45,724 nucleotides of DNA from Pseudomonadota bacterium (GTDB lineage: Bacteria; Myxococcota_A; UBA796; GCA-2862545). Below the pieces are notes generated by a model. It was not told where the DNA came from, searched no databases, and saw only the letters and a list, made by a program, of their open reading frames with translations. This document shows, piece after piece, positions 37,901 to 45,724 of this stretch. The number at the start of each line of letters is the position of its first letter. Within the stretch, counting starts at the first letter, position 1. The stretch covers positions 1-45,724 of the forward strand of contig JAGSGY010000041.1 of the NCBI GenBank assembly GCA_023954855.1, in the 5' to 3' direction. The position numbers and the translations under genes are program-made.

Positions 37901-38655
37901 ATCATGTTGCCCTCGAAGGGCAGGCGGCCGGTCAGGCCCTGAAACAGCATGACGCCGACGGCGTAGAGGTCCGACGCCGTGGAGGGCTGGGCGCCACGCG
38001 CCTGCTCGGGAGGCATGAAGGCCGCGGTGCCGACGACGGTGTCGATGCGGGAGAGCTCGGAGACCTCACGGTCTGCATCCCAGATCAGCCCGAAGTCGAC
38101 GAGGACGACGCGCCCGTCGGGCCTCACGATCACGTTGGTGGGCTTCACATCGCGGTGGAGCTTGCCGTGTTCATGCAGCGCTGTCAGCCCGCGAACCACC
38201 TGTGCGATGCCCTCCTTCAGGCGCTCCATGTCCTCTGGAAGGGTCGGGGCGGGGAGCGCGTAATCGTCGCTCATCCGCGGATCGCTGATCGGGATTTCGT
38301 CGGTGACTGCGGTAATCCACTCCGAGGCGTACTTCTCGGAGGGGGTGCCGCGAACCCACGCGAGGAAGTCTTCGCCCTGCACGAGTTCCATGACGATGAA
38401 CCAGGACTCTTCGGCTCCGACGAGCTCGTAGAGGTTCACCAGGTTCGGGTGGGAGATCTCCGAGAGAGCGCGAAACTCCTGCTTCAGGCGGTAGATCGCG
38501 TCCGAGTTGTACGAGCGCAGCAGCTTCAGGGCGACTGGGCTGTTTCGCTTCCGATCCCAGGCCTCGTAGACCAGCCCCATGGCGCCGCCACCAATATGGC
38601 GGCGAATCTGGTAGCGATCGGTCCCTAGCACTTGGACGGTATCGATGCTGTTCAT
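34918..38655 (-). CDS. PknK-like Ser/Thr kinase with AAA ATPase and TPR-like region
   Basis: 1245 residues. The Hanks-type kinase domain (about 15-300) has the Gly-rich loop GGGAMG, Lys44 (VALK), HRDVKPTN (167-174) and Asp187-Phe-Gly, so it should be active; residues 103-142 are an insert. A signal-transduction ATPase follows: Walker A GASGVGKS (346-353) and Walker B-like LLISIDDVHW (464-473). The remaining about 700 residues are helical and TPR-like, with no histidine kinase or DNA-binding output. Start ATG 38655 gives the kinase a normal N-terminus; the longer frame to 39111 is antisense to the PDZ gene. It may sense partners through the repeats and phosphorylate targets; none is identifiable. 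Confidence 0.94.
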   Translation of the reverse strand: MNSIDTVQVLGTDRYQIRRHIGGGAMGLVYEAWDRKRNSPVALKLLRSYNSDAIYRLKQEFRALSEISHPNLVNLYELVGAEESWFIVMELVQGEDFLAWVRGTPSEKYASEWITAVTDEIPISDPRMSDDYALPAPTLPEDMERLKEGIAQVVRGLTALHEHGKLHRDVKPTNVIVRPDGRVVLVDFGLIWDADREVSELSRIDTVVGTAAFMPPEQARGAQPSTASDLYAVGVMLFQGLTGRLPFEGNMMRILVAKQEEAPPRPSAMVAGVPPDLDQLTARLLAIEPTERPTAREILEILGHGTQGIVDPQRQRFEGREEERQQLEELWAKAKRRNGSLALVHGASGVGKSSFVRNFLTEIRKHEDAIVLRGRCYERETVPYKAFDHLVDGIRRRLSKLDDDTMDRVLPQDMGALSRAFPALSEFGEAETESLDLGDIGDHRNRAFRAFRDLLQNLSRRRPLLISIDDVHWGDLDSARLLTNLLRELRGYRVLWVLTYRSEDADTAPFLLHLRNDPVLREVPYAELVLSELSKIQAVAVARGLLSDPLPDPARAAVWVAEESGGNPFLLAELARHLMHAAETGEDVSQLADLTLDELFRRRLVKLSEDGQRLARVVALTGRPLPLKVVARAAGIESDELGALQELRNSRFVRSTSGPLGEIVEPYHGRISSSISTAMTQDARGKLHVRIARSMEHYGWVDPEALFAHMLNGGQQERAAELAAAAAKASADGLAFDRSAELYRTALSLRDWPWDEKEGLQIELADVLVYAGRGREAARVYLEAAAQAGKLKAIELRRMAGEQLLVSGHVDEGLQLFAEVLKAVNLSLAPSPFRAKLGIFANQLCTKSIGLDVPHRKESKVAELDLQRIDAARFLAMSLSLVDPLQGAYFQAQNLRLALRAGEPVRITWAFALELIMAATDPSPKKQLYASRVQRRARELSSKLGKAHARGLVALGEGIASFVAGTWDAAYRSCRRAERIFSEHCAGAHLELGSARLFAMKALVWRGQLRACYEERALHLAEAEANGNLLISANLRLDVFPLLLLTRGKADQARLEIDRVLAQWQRRDFDYPRMFAMHGQAYLHLYDGRYRDAWDDLARRESEMAESGLIDNPINHVNYTWMRGLAAVAGGNRGDKGLLKEADRHARTLARAPLALGQGHGAVIRAGVLNLNGRKSQAADALLEALSVYDSLEMDLHANCIRNRLGKMLTGNDGMKEQILADRWMEREEVVKPDQITQMLVPGFD

Positions 38656-38724
38656 GAAGGGAGGGTCCTCGGCGCAATAGTGCCACGACGAGGCGCGTAC
38701 GGGCAGAGGAACAAGGGAGACCTC

Positions 38725-39357
38725 ATGAAGCGCCTGACTCTTGGACTGCTGCTTACGCTGCTCGGAACGGCTCAAGCCTATGCTGAGACCGGCTCGGAGC
38801 CGGCTGAACCTGCGCTGGGATCGGCGCTTGGATTGAGCGTCATCGATTCGCTCGAGGCGCGCCACGCTGGATACGCGGGTGGCGTTCGGGTGGAGGGCGT
38901 CCACGAACGAAGTGCGGCGAAGCGTGCCGGCCTTCGCGAGGGGGATGTGATCGTGCAGCTGGGCGGGGACCCGATCCGGAGCACGGGTGACCTCGCGGCG
39001 TCGCTGGCTCGGCGCGAGGCGGGACGCCAGGTGGCGGTGAAGGTGCTTCGCAACGGCCGAGAGCGGGTGCTCACGGCCACACCGAGTGCGGCGGCGGTGC
39101 AGACCCTCCACTCGAGTGCGCCGAAGACCCTTAGCGAGCAGGTCGAAGTGGAGCTCGCCTCGGCACTTGGTGAGGGCACGGTGTCGTGGTCGTTGCCCAA
39201 GGGCACACTAGTGGCGTCACTCGAAGATGGGCCCGATCTCGAGCTCCGAATCGATGGCGAGGACGACGCCCAGCGACTCGTGATTGAGCTGGACGGCCGT
39301 GTGGTCTTCGACAGCGACGTGGATGGGGAGGTCGTGATCGACCTCGAGCTCGACTAG
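38725..39357 (+). CDS. Exported PDZ-domain protein
   Basis: 210 residues from ATG 38725 with GGGAG upstream. Signal peptide ending at AQAYAE, then an HtrA-type PDZ domain (about 60-125): AAKRAGLREGDVIVQLGGDPI and the LARREAGRQVAVKVLRNGRE strand. No protease domain is attached. The C-terminal 80 residues are beta-rich and end in many Asp/Val pairs. It may bind C-termini of exported proteins in the periplasm. It diverges from the kinase gene by 69 bases and shares its CTAG stop with the OmpA-like gene. Confidence 0.85.
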   Translation: MKRLTLGLLLTLLGTAQAYAETGSEPAEPALGSALGLSVIDSLEARHAGYAGGVRVEGVHERSAAKRAGLREGDVIVQLGGDPIRSTGDLAASLARREAGRQVAVKVLRNGRERVLTATPSAAAVQTLHSSAPKTLSEQVEVELASALGEGTVSWSLPKGTLVASLEDGPDLELRIDGEDDAQRLVIELDGRVVFDSDVDGEVVIDLELD

Positions 39358-40340
39358 AGCTTCACCCAGCCCACTCCGGGAATGCCCGAGCCAGTGGGTG
39401 GGGGATTGGCTCCGACCATGTACAAGGCGCGACGATTGCGCGCCTCATCGACGCCGTCGCCCGTCGGAACCGCCAGCAGCCCCTCACCGAAGCCCCAGTA
39501 GTAGATCGGCGCGCTGAATCCGTGCTCGCGCAGCCAAGACGCGATGGCACGGGCGCGGCGGCGGGAGAGTTCCTTGTTGTGACCGCTGTCGCCGACGGTG
39601 TCGGTGCAGCCGGCGACGTAGAGCTTCACGGGTACCACCGAGCCGTACTGGTCCACCACCTCCGCAAGCTTTTCGAGGGTCGCCATGAGCTTCGGCTCTT
39701 CCTCGGGGCGAATGACGTGCTGGTTGGACTCGAAGAGCACGTCGTCGTGGGGAATGTCGAGGAACCATGGCGAGTAGGTGAACCCCGCCCAAGCGCCTCC
39801 GCTGTGCAGCGTGACGTCGAGCAACACGACCTCGGCAGCGCTGCCGACCCAGGGCACGTCGATGTCGCCTGGTCCGTCCTGGATGTCGACACTTCGTTTG
39901 TCGAGCACCTTCTTCCGCGCTCCGTATGCGATGACGTCCGCCCGATCGACGGGGGCGGTAACCTTTACCGTCAGCGTTCGCGCCTTCACGTTGGCCGAGG
40001 CGCCGGACAGATCCACGGAGAGGGGAGTCGCGTACGAGTACTGAATCGGTACCACCACTTCCTCGCGGGCGCTGTCTGCGAAATCGGCGATGATGGCGCA
40101 GCGAGCCTCGGTGATCGCGGTGTCGCGAGGCCATTCAAAGCGCGCCTCGACGTCGGCGGGCAGGCCCGACTGCTCAAAGGAGTGGGTCTCGGATCCCACC
40201 TCGCAGTCCACCCACAGGTGCTTCACTTCACGAACCGGCGTGATCAGGATTGCGGGATTCTCGCCCGGCGCGGGGGAAGGCACGTATCCAAATGAGAGGT
40301 CGCCCGCGTGTGCGGACAGAGCGAGGATGAGGGGGAGCAT
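39354..40340 (-). CDS. OmpA-family exported protein
   Basis: 328 residues. Signal peptide MLPLILALSAHAG. The N-terminal 190 residues are beta-rich and not a recognised domain. The C-terminal part (about 205-315) is an OmpA-like peptidoglycan-binding domain: FESNQHVIRPEE, the conserved Asp in GCTDTVGDSGHN and Arg in KELSRRRARAIASWL, and the final ARNRRALYMV. A ribosome site (AGGAGG) precedes ATG 40340. It would tie an envelope protein to the wall. It faces away from the giant repeat protein with a 158-base gap. Confidence 0.88.
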   Translation of the reverse strand: MLPLILALSAHAGDLSFGYVPSPAPGENPAILITPVREVKHLWVDCEVGSETHSFEQSGLPADVEARFEWPRDTAITEARCAIIADFADSAREEVVVPIQYSYATPLSVDLSGASANVKARTLTVKVTAPVDRADVIAYGARKKVLDKRSVDIQDGPGDIDVPWVGSAAEVVLLDVTLHSGGAWAGFTYSPWFLDIPHDDVLFESNQHVIRPEEEPKLMATLEKLAEVVDQYGSVVPVKLYVAGCTDTVGDSGHNKELSRRRARAIASWLREHGFSAPIYYWGFGEGLLAVPTGDGVDEARNRRALYMVGANPPPTGSGIPGVGWVKL

Positions 40341-40464
40341 CGAGCCTCCTGGCGCTCACTCCTAACGCCCTAGAGGAGGCGTTCCATCCGGAGCCGAGGT
40401 CCGAGGCGGCACGTTCGGTGACGGGCGTCAGCCAAAGGTCGTGCGGAGGTGGCTGCCGATCAGC

Positions 40465-40470
40465 TATAAC
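40465..40470 (+). promoter_or_regulatory. Possible -10 box (TATAAC) of the giant surface protein gene
   Basis: TATAAC matches the -10 consensus at five of six bases and lies 28 bases before ATG 40499. No good -35 box is seen 17 bases upstream. A 6-bp inverted repeat (AACGCC/GGCGTT, 40364-40383) also lies in this divergent gap and could be an operator or chance. Confidence 0.35.
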
Positions 40471-40498
40471 GAGGGGCTTCGTCTATTCAGAGGTCTCG

Positions 40499-43400
40499 AT
40501 GCTTCGTGTGCTCGCTCCCGCTCTCCTGCTTCTTGCGCCGTCTCTGGCGCTTGCTGAGCCGATGACGCAACAGCTGGCCTTCGAAGGCAACCTCGACTTC
40601 TTCATGAGTGGCGCGGCGATCGCGACGGACTCTGGCGACAGCGGCAGCAATGCCGACGAGATCACCGATCCGGCGACCTGGGACGTGACGACCGGAGACG
40701 TGCCGGCGGGGGCCACACTGACGGCGGCCTACCTGTACTGGGGCGGCGACCACATCGAGCGCGAGTGCCTCAGCGTGCCGACCTACTCCGGCGACAGTCC
40801 GGACGTGATCAGCTTCACCCCGCCTGGTGGCGGCACGACCGCGGTGACCGCCGATACAGCTTACTGCCACAACCGTGCGGGCAGCTACGATATCCGCACG
40901 TTTCGGGCGGATGTGACCTCGCTGATCTCGACAGTCGCCGGCGAGTACGCCGTGTCGGACTACGTCGGACCGAGCCCGAACAACGGCAGCATCGACAACG
41001 CAAGTGCCTCACTGCTCTTGGTGTACGAGCTGGCCTCGTTGCCGCCACGGCGTGTGGTCTGGTACGACGGCCTGGTTGAGGTCATCAACTCATCAACCAA
41101 CGGTGCTGAGGTCATCACGCTATCGGGCTTCGACGTGGACAGCACGCCCGACGCTAGCCTGACCTGGTACGCCCTCGAGGGCGACATTCACACGACGGGA
41201 ACTTCTGAGTTCGTCACCGTCGACGGAAATGGGCCCACGAACGGGCCGATCTTGCTCTCGGATGGCGACGTCAACGCCGATCCCTACGAGATCATGAATG
41301 GGTCGATCAACACGACCAGCCCTCCACAGTCGGACCTTCCGGGCGTGGACATCGACCAGTTCGACATCTCAGCGGGCCTCGACCCGCGCGACACCAGCAT
41401 TGACGTCAGCTACAACGCCGGCGGAGAGAAGTGGTGGCTCGCGGTCAACGTTGTCTCGGTCAAGCTCTACGAGCCCTTCCTCAGCGAGAACTCGACAAAG
41501 ACGTGGACGCTCTGGGACGACGCTGACGGCGATGGTGAGCCGACGGCCGGTGACACGATTCGGTACACCATCTACCTCGAGAACACCGGAAACGAGTCGG
41601 CGACCGTCGATGTGACCGATGACATTCCGGCCGAGGCCGACAGCCACATCCTGAGAGACGACGGCGATGCGGGTCAGGATCGCTCGGGTCGGAACGACAT
41701 TGATCTGCGCGATGTGGTGGTGGTTTCGGGTGGCAACGAGAGTGTCGTCTTCGACGTCGTCCTCGCCGATGAGCCCGATGAGACGGTGATGTCGAACACG
41801 GCCTACTGGTCCGCACCTGCGGAGGGAGGCGATGCCGGCGAGGTCACCGCCATCGACGTCATCATCCGCAAGGACACCGACGGCGACTCCTGGTACGACA
41901 ACGAGGACAACTGTCCAGCGATTCCGAACGGCGCACAGACCGATACCGACGGCAATGGCGTCGGCGACGCGTGCGAGGACACCGAGATCTGCGACGGCTT
42001 TGACAACGACGGCGACTCGTTGGTGGATGAGGACTACGACGACACGGACGGCGATGGCACGGCGGACTGCGTCGACGTCGAAGAGTGCGACCTCATTGAT
42101 CACGACGGCGACGGCGATGTCGACAATGGGTTCACCGATACCGACGGCGATGGACTCGCCGACTGCAACGACGGCTGCCCCACCGATGGCGACAAGACGG
42201 CCCCTGGCGAGTGTGGCTGCGGTGAGGTCGAGACCGGGGATGGCGATGGTGATGGCGTGGCCGACTGCGTCGACGGCTGTCCCGGTGACATCGACAAGAC
42301 CGAAGCGGGCGTATGCGGTTGCGGCGTCAGCGATGCGGACAGCGATGCCGACGGCACCGAGGACTGCAACGACGACTGCCCCGATGACGCGGGCAAGACC
42401 GCCCCCGGCGTCTGTGGCTGCGACGTAGCCGACGATGACGGCGATGCCGATGGCACCGAGGACTGCATTGATGCCTGTCCGTTGGACCCGCTGAAGATCG
42501 CGCTGGGAGACTGCGGGTGCGGCGTGGCCGACACCGACACCGACGGCGACGGAACGGCGAACTGCGTCGACGGCTGTCCGGGCGACGCCGACAAGATCGC
42601 GGCAGGCGTGTGTGGCTGCGGCGTGGCCGACGATGACGGCGACGGTGACGGCACCGAAGACTGCAATGACGCGTGCCCCATCGATCCCGACAAGGATGCC
42701 GAGGGCATCTGCGGGTGTGGCGTCTCCGATGTCGATACCGACAATGACGGGCTCGCGGACTGCCTGGACGAGTGTCCGACCGACATCAACAAGACCGAAG
42801 AGGGTGTGTGTGGGTGCGGCGTGGCCGACACCGACAGCGATGGCGACGGCACCGAAGACTGCATCGACGAGTGCCCCGATGATGGCGACAAGGTGTTCGA
42901 GGGAATCTGCGGCTGCGGGACCGCGGACATCGACACCGATAATGACGGTACCGAGGACTGCCTCGACGCGTGCCCGAACGACGCGCTGAAGGTTGCGCTC
43001 GGCGTCTGTGGGTGCGGAGTACCCGACACCGACAGTGACACCGATGGCACGGCGGACTGTGACGACCTGTGTGCCGCCGATCCGCTCAAGACAGAGCCTG
43101 GCGTCTGTGGCTGCGGAGTCCTCGAGGACCTGACGGATACCGATGGCGACGGGACCGAAGATTGCCTCGAGACCGGCGAAGAGTGCGACGGTAGGGACAA
43201 CGATGGCGACGGTCAGATCGATGAGGGTCTGGATGCCGATGCCGATGGCGTTGCGGACTGTTTCGACGGCTGCCCAACCGATGGCAACAAGTCGGAGCCC
43301 GGGCAGTGCGGCTGCGGGGCTCCGGACACCGACACCGACGTGGACGGAACCGCGGACTGCGTCGATTCCTGCCCCGCGGACGTCGACAAGACCGAGCCGG

Positions 43401-45595
43401 GTGTGTGTGGCTGCGGCGTCTCTGACGTCGACGGTGACAACGATGGCACCGCCGACTGCGATGACCAGTGCCCGACCGACAGCACCAAGATCCTGCCGGG
43501 CATCTGCGGCTGTGGAGTGTCCGACGTCGACGGCGACGGCGATGGCCTCGCCGACTGCGTAGATGAGTGCCCGACGGACGCGGCCAAGACCGAAGCGGGC
43601 GTGTGTGGCTGCGGCGTCTCCGATGTCGACACGGACGTCGACGGCACCGAGGACTGCATCGACGCCTGTCCCACGGACCCCGCGAAGATCGTAGCGGGCG
43701 AGTGCGGCTGCGGCGTCGCCGACACCAACACCGATGGCGACAGCGAGCCCGACTGCCTCGATGCCTGCCCGACCGACCCGGACAAGCTGGTGCCCGGCGA
43801 TTGCGGCTGTGGAGAGGTCGAGACCGGTGACACCGATGTCGATGGCTTCGCAGACTGCAACGAGCTCTGCCCCGACGACCCCGACAAGCAGGACCCCGGC
43901 ATCTGCGGCTGCGGCGTGGCCGACACCGACACCGACGGCGACACGCTTGCCGACTGCCTCGACACCGAGGAGTGCGACGGACTCGACAACGACGGCAACG
44001 GCGTGATCGACGAGGGCTTCGACTCCGACGGCGACACCGTGGCCGACTGCTTCGATGTCGAAGAGTGCGATGGCGTCGACAACGACGGCAATGGCGTCAT
44101 CGACGAAGGCTTCGACTCCGATGGCGACGGCGTGGCCGATTGCTTCGACGTCGAGGAGTGCGATGGCGTCGACAACAACGGCGACGGCGTCATCGACGAA
44201 GGCTTCGACTCCGACGGCGATACCATCGCCGATTGCTTCGACGTCGAAGAGTGCGATGGCGTCGACAACGACGGCGACGGCCTCGTCGACGATGCCGATC
44301 CTGACGTGGACACCAGCACGGGTTCGGTTTGGTACGCGGACGTCGATGACGATGGCTTCGGCGACTCCGGTGCTCGGGTGACCGCCTGTGCGCAGCCTGA
44401 TGGCTACGTGCCTGGACCCGGTGACTGCGACGACCTGCACGCCGAGCGCAACCCGGCAGAGACCGAGATCTGCGACGGCATCGACAACGACTGCGATGTC
44501 GACGTCGACGAGCAGACCGAGTGCAGCGACGACGATGGCGACGGCTTCACCGAGCTCGGTGGCGACTGCGACGATGCCGATGATGCGGTGTCACCTTCGG
44601 CCACCGATGTCTGCAACGGCGTCGACGACGACTGCGACATGGCCACCGACGAGGAGTCGCGGTGCACCGACGACGACCAGGACGGCTCCTGCGAGGGCGT
44701 TGACCTGGACTTCGATGGCGTACTCGACTGCGTCGACGGCTCGACGCCTGGCGACTGCAACGACGGCGATGGCGCGGTCAACCACACGCTGACCGAGGTT
44801 CCCGGCAACGGCATCGACGACGACTGCGACGGCGTGGTCGACGATGCGGTGCTCGACGAGGACGGCGACGGCTACCTCGCAGCCGGTGGGGACTGCGCTC
44901 CCGACGACGCCGACAGCTACCCAGGCGCCGAGGAGTACGCAGACGGTGTCGACAATGACTGTGACGGCTCCATCGATGAGGGCACCGCGGTCACCGACGA
45001 TGACGGCGACGGGTCCTGTGAGGGCGCGGACCTCGACAACGACGGGACCGACGACTGCTCGGATGGTTCGGTTCCCGGCGACTGCCTAGACGACGACGCC
45101 AGCGTTGGCGCGACGACCACCGAGGTCCTCGACAACAGCATCGACGACGACTGCGACGGCATCATTGACGAGGGCGGCGACTGGGAGGATGCAGATGGCG
45201 ACGGCTACGCGCCGGCCGAAGGGGACTGCGACGATGTCGACCCAGAGGTCCACCCGGGAGCGGAAGAGGTGCTCAACGGCGCCGACGACGACTGCGACGG
45301 CCAAGCCGACGAGGGACTGGTCGACCTGGACGGCGATGGATGGACCGAGTCTGACGGCGACTGCGATGACGACAACGGCTGGGTGCGCCCCGAGCTCGAC
45401 GAGATCTGCGATGGGCTCGACAACGACTGCAATGGCGAAGTCGACGATGACTGCGAAGAGGTCATCATCACACCCGAGCCGGAGACCTGTGGATGCCGGA
45501 CTGGCGGGCTTCCGACGAGCGGCATCTTGCCATGGTTCCTGCTCGCCTTTGCCGCTGTGGGCCGGCGTCGTGGTGGGCTTGACAACAATCCGTGA
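40499..45595 (+). CDS. Giant repeat surface protein: TSP3 and MopE-type repeats, MYXO-CTERM-like end
   Basis: 1698 residues from ATG 40499 (AGAGGT upstream). Signal peptide (LLLLAPSLALA). Residues 20-330 are a beta-rich adhesin-like domain, perhaps DUF3344. About 330-455 is a DUF11-like segment (TIYLENTGNESATVDVTD). Then come TSP3-like repeats, 17 of them of about 33 residues with CPxDxxKxxPGxCGCG and DxDGxxDC, followed by EECDGVDNDGNGVIDEGF units and MopE-type CDGxDNDCD repeats. They predict calcium binding and disulfide bonds. The end has Cys-Gly-Cys, a hydrophobic helix and Arg-Arg-Arg, the MYXO-CTERM arrangement used by myxosortases. It is probably surface-anchored and rigid. Confidence 0.93.
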   Translation: MLRVLAPALLLLAPSLALAEPMTQQLAFEGNLDFFMSGAAIATDSGDSGSNADEITDPATWDVTTGDVPAGATLTAAYLYWGGDHIERECLSVPTYSGDSPDVISFTPPGGGTTAVTADTAYCHNRAGSYDIRTFRADVTSLISTVAGEYAVSDYVGPSPNNGSIDNASASLLLVYELASLPPRRVVWYDGLVEVINSSTNGAEVITLSGFDVDSTPDASLTWYALEGDIHTTGTSEFVTVDGNGPTNGPILLSDGDVNADPYEIMNGSINTTSPPQSDLPGVDIDQFDISAGLDPRDTSIDVSYNAGGEKWWLAVNVVSVKLYEPFLSENSTKTWTLWDDADGDGEPTAGDTIRYTIYLENTGNESATVDVTDDIPAEADSHILRDDGDAGQDRSGRNDIDLRDVVVVSGGNESVVFDVVLADEPDETVMSNTAYWSAPAEGGDAGEVTAIDVIIRKDTDGDSWYDNEDNCPAIPNGAQTDTDGNGVGDACEDTEICDGFDNDGDSLVDEDYDDTDGDGTADCVDVEECDLIDHDGDGDVDNGFTDTDGDGLADCNDGCPTDGDKTAPGECGCGEVETGDGDGDGVADCVDGCPGDIDKTEAGVCGCGVSDADSDADGTEDCNDDCPDDAGKTAPGVCGCDVADDDGDADGTEDCIDACPLDPLKIALGDCGCGVADTDTDGDGTANCVDGCPGDADKIAAGVCGCGVADDDGDGDGTEDCNDACPIDPDKDAEGICGCGVSDVDTDNDGLADCLDECPTDINKTEEGVCGCGVADTDSDGDGTEDCIDECPDDGDKVFEGICGCGTADIDTDNDGTEDCLDACPNDALKVALGVCGCGVPDTDSDTDGTADCDDLCAADPLKTEPGVCGCGVLEDLTDTDGDGTEDCLETGEECDGRDNDGDGQIDEGLDADADGVADCFDGCPTDGNKSEPGQCGCGAPDTDTDVDGTADCVDSCPADVDKTEPGVCGCGVSDVDGDNDGTADCDDQCPTDSTKILPGICGCGVSDVDGDGDGLADCVDECPTDAAKTEAGVCGCGVSDVDTDVDGTEDCIDACPTDPAKIVAGECGCGVADTNTDGDSEPDCLDACPTDPDKLVPGDCGCGEVETGDTDVDGFADCNELCPDDPDKQDPGICGCGVADTDTDGDTLADCLDTEECDGLDNDGNGVIDEGFDSDGDTVADCFDVEECDGVDNDGNGVIDEGFDSDGDGVADCFDVEECDGVDNNGDGVIDEGFDSDGDTIADCFDVEECDGVDNDGDGLVDDADPDVDTSTGSVWYADVDDDGFGDSGARVTACAQPDGYVPGPGDCDDLHAERNPAETEICDGIDNDCDVDVDEQTECSDDDGDGFTELGGDCDDADDAVSPSATDVCNGVDDDCDMATDEESRCTDDDQDGSCEGVDLDFDGVLDCVDGSTPGDCNDGDGAVNHTLTEVPGNGIDDDCDGVVDDAVLDEDGDGYLAAGGDCAPDDADSYPGAEEYADGVDNDCDGSIDEGTAVTDDDGDGSCEGADLDNDGTDDCSDGSVPGDCLDDDASVGATTTEVLDNSIDDDCDGIIDEGGDWEDADGDGYAPAEGDCDDVDPEVHPGAEEVLNGADDDCDGQADEGLVDLDGDGWTESDGDCDDDNGWVRPELDEICDGLDNDCNGEVDDDCEEVIITPEPETCGCRTGGLPTSGILPWFLLAFAAVGRRRGGLDNNP
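42176..43963 (+). repeat. 17 Cys-rich TSP3-like repeats of about 99 bases
   Basis: Units of about 99 bases encode the frame Cys-Pro, x-Asp, Lys, Pro-Gly-x-Cys-Gly-Cys-Gly, Asp-x-Asp-Gly, Asp-Cys. One MopE-type unit interrupts them near 43166-43260. Copies differ by many synonymous changes, so the array is old or under selection for protein sequence. Confidence 0.9.
43964..44290 (+). repeat. Near-identical 93-bp tandem repeats (about 3.5 copies)
   Basis: Units start at 43964, 44057, 44150 and 44243 and code for EECDGVDNDGNGVIDEG and FDSDGDxVADCFDV. They are much more alike at DNA level than the neighbouring repeats, which points to recent duplication or gene conversion. Confidence 0.92.
44315..45460 (+). 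repeat. MopE-type metal-binding motif repeats
   Basis: Diverged coding repeats of the type CDGxDNDCDGxxDEG, each followed by DxDGDGY or DGDGF and GDCDD. Similar motifs occur in MopE and many myxobacterial surface proteins. The spacing varies from about 35 to 75 residues. Confidence 0.85.
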
Positions 45596-45724
45596 CATCC
45601 GGCGGGCGGAGAGTGTCCAGAACGTGTAAGATGCGCGGCAACGTGTGTGCTTCGGCCGGTTCTAGCAACCGGATGTAGGCCACAAACGCTTTCGCCGGGA
45701 ATCTACATGTCCAGTTGGAACGAC
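45596..45724. other. Intergenic tail at the right edge
   Basis: 129 bases after the giant gene. A short inverted repeat lies in it, and ATG 45707 opens a frame (Met-Ser-Ser-Trp-Asn-Asp) that runs off the window with only GGGAA upstream. I cannot tell if a gene begins there. Confidence 0.5.
45656..45672. terminator. Small inverted repeat after the giant gene
   Basis: CCGGTT and AACCGG pair around a five-base loop. The stem is short and no T-tract follows, so termination is only a possibility. Confidence 0.25.

Noticed and set aside
38656-39111. 152-residue N-terminal extension of the kinase
   Set aside because: It is antisense to the PDZ gene, and the kinase domain starts normally at ATG 38655.
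41369-44440. 1023-residue open frame on the minus strand through the repeat array
   Set aside because: Its Val/Ile/Asp-rich text is the antisense of Asp/Gly repeat codons; it has no signal, motif or ribosome site and overlaps a well-supported gene.

Overview
The window is a dense (about 95% coding), GC-rich stretch of bacterial chromosome with 41 protein genes I can support. No rRNA, tRNA, CRISPR array, insertion sequence or phage gene was seen, and no gap exceeds about 160 bases. The lineage is most likely Myxococcota (former Deltaproteobacteria). The reasons are many lipoproteins with Asp-Thr-Asp-Ala linkers, a giant TSP3/MopE-type repeat protein ending in a MYXO-CTERM-like tail, an AgmX/PglI-like lipoprotein, a Ser/Thr kinase fused to a large ATPase, and frequent GTG/TTG starts. 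The assignment is inferred from gene content only.

Layout. 1-3957: a lipoprotein FKBP isomerase (cut by the window edge), a quinone-oxidoreductase-like enzyme and two convergent multi-pass glycosyltransferase-like proteins. 4033-8887: an operon of two paralogous beta-rich lipoproteins followed by a short-chain dehydrogenase. 8891-10809: a voltage-gated K+ channel and a PEGA-like exported protein. 10889-16999: an unknown protein convergent to a RavA/ViaA-type AAA+/VWA pair, then an unknown exported protein. 17120-19405: exported protein, GNAT acetyltransferase and pyrrolidone-carboxylate-peptidase-like protein in one run. 19412-23078 (minus): a PstS-OmpA fusion lipoprotein, an M15 peptidase lipoprotein, a small beta-barrel and a GspC-like PDZ protein. 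23216-24613: a VTT-domain membrane protein, an unknown protein and SlyX. 24722-28052: a tightly overlapping wecC-wecB-galE operon for nucleotide sugars. 28025-32961: methyltransferase, membrane sulfatase-fold protein, exported protein, alpha/beta hydrolase, AgmX/PglI-like lipoprotein and a small exported protein. 33043-38655: a signalling block with an Hpt-REC-degenerate-GGDEF-REC protein, a lone REC protein and a PknK-like kinase/ATPase. 38725-45595: PDZ protein, OmpA-like protein and a 1698-residue cysteine-rich repeat surface protein.

The main theme is the cell envelope: lipoproteins, OmpA-type anchors, nucleotide-sugar synthesis, GT-C enzymes and a surface repeat protein, together with signalling and chaperone-like ATPases. 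All nine convergent gene pairs end within 6 bases of each other or overlap by up to 28, and three of them share one CTAG as both stop codons. I did not find a clearly new defence or mobile system. The best candidates for undescribed biology are the twin lipoprotein operon, the PstS-OmpA fusion and the RavA/ViaA locus with its unknown neighbour.
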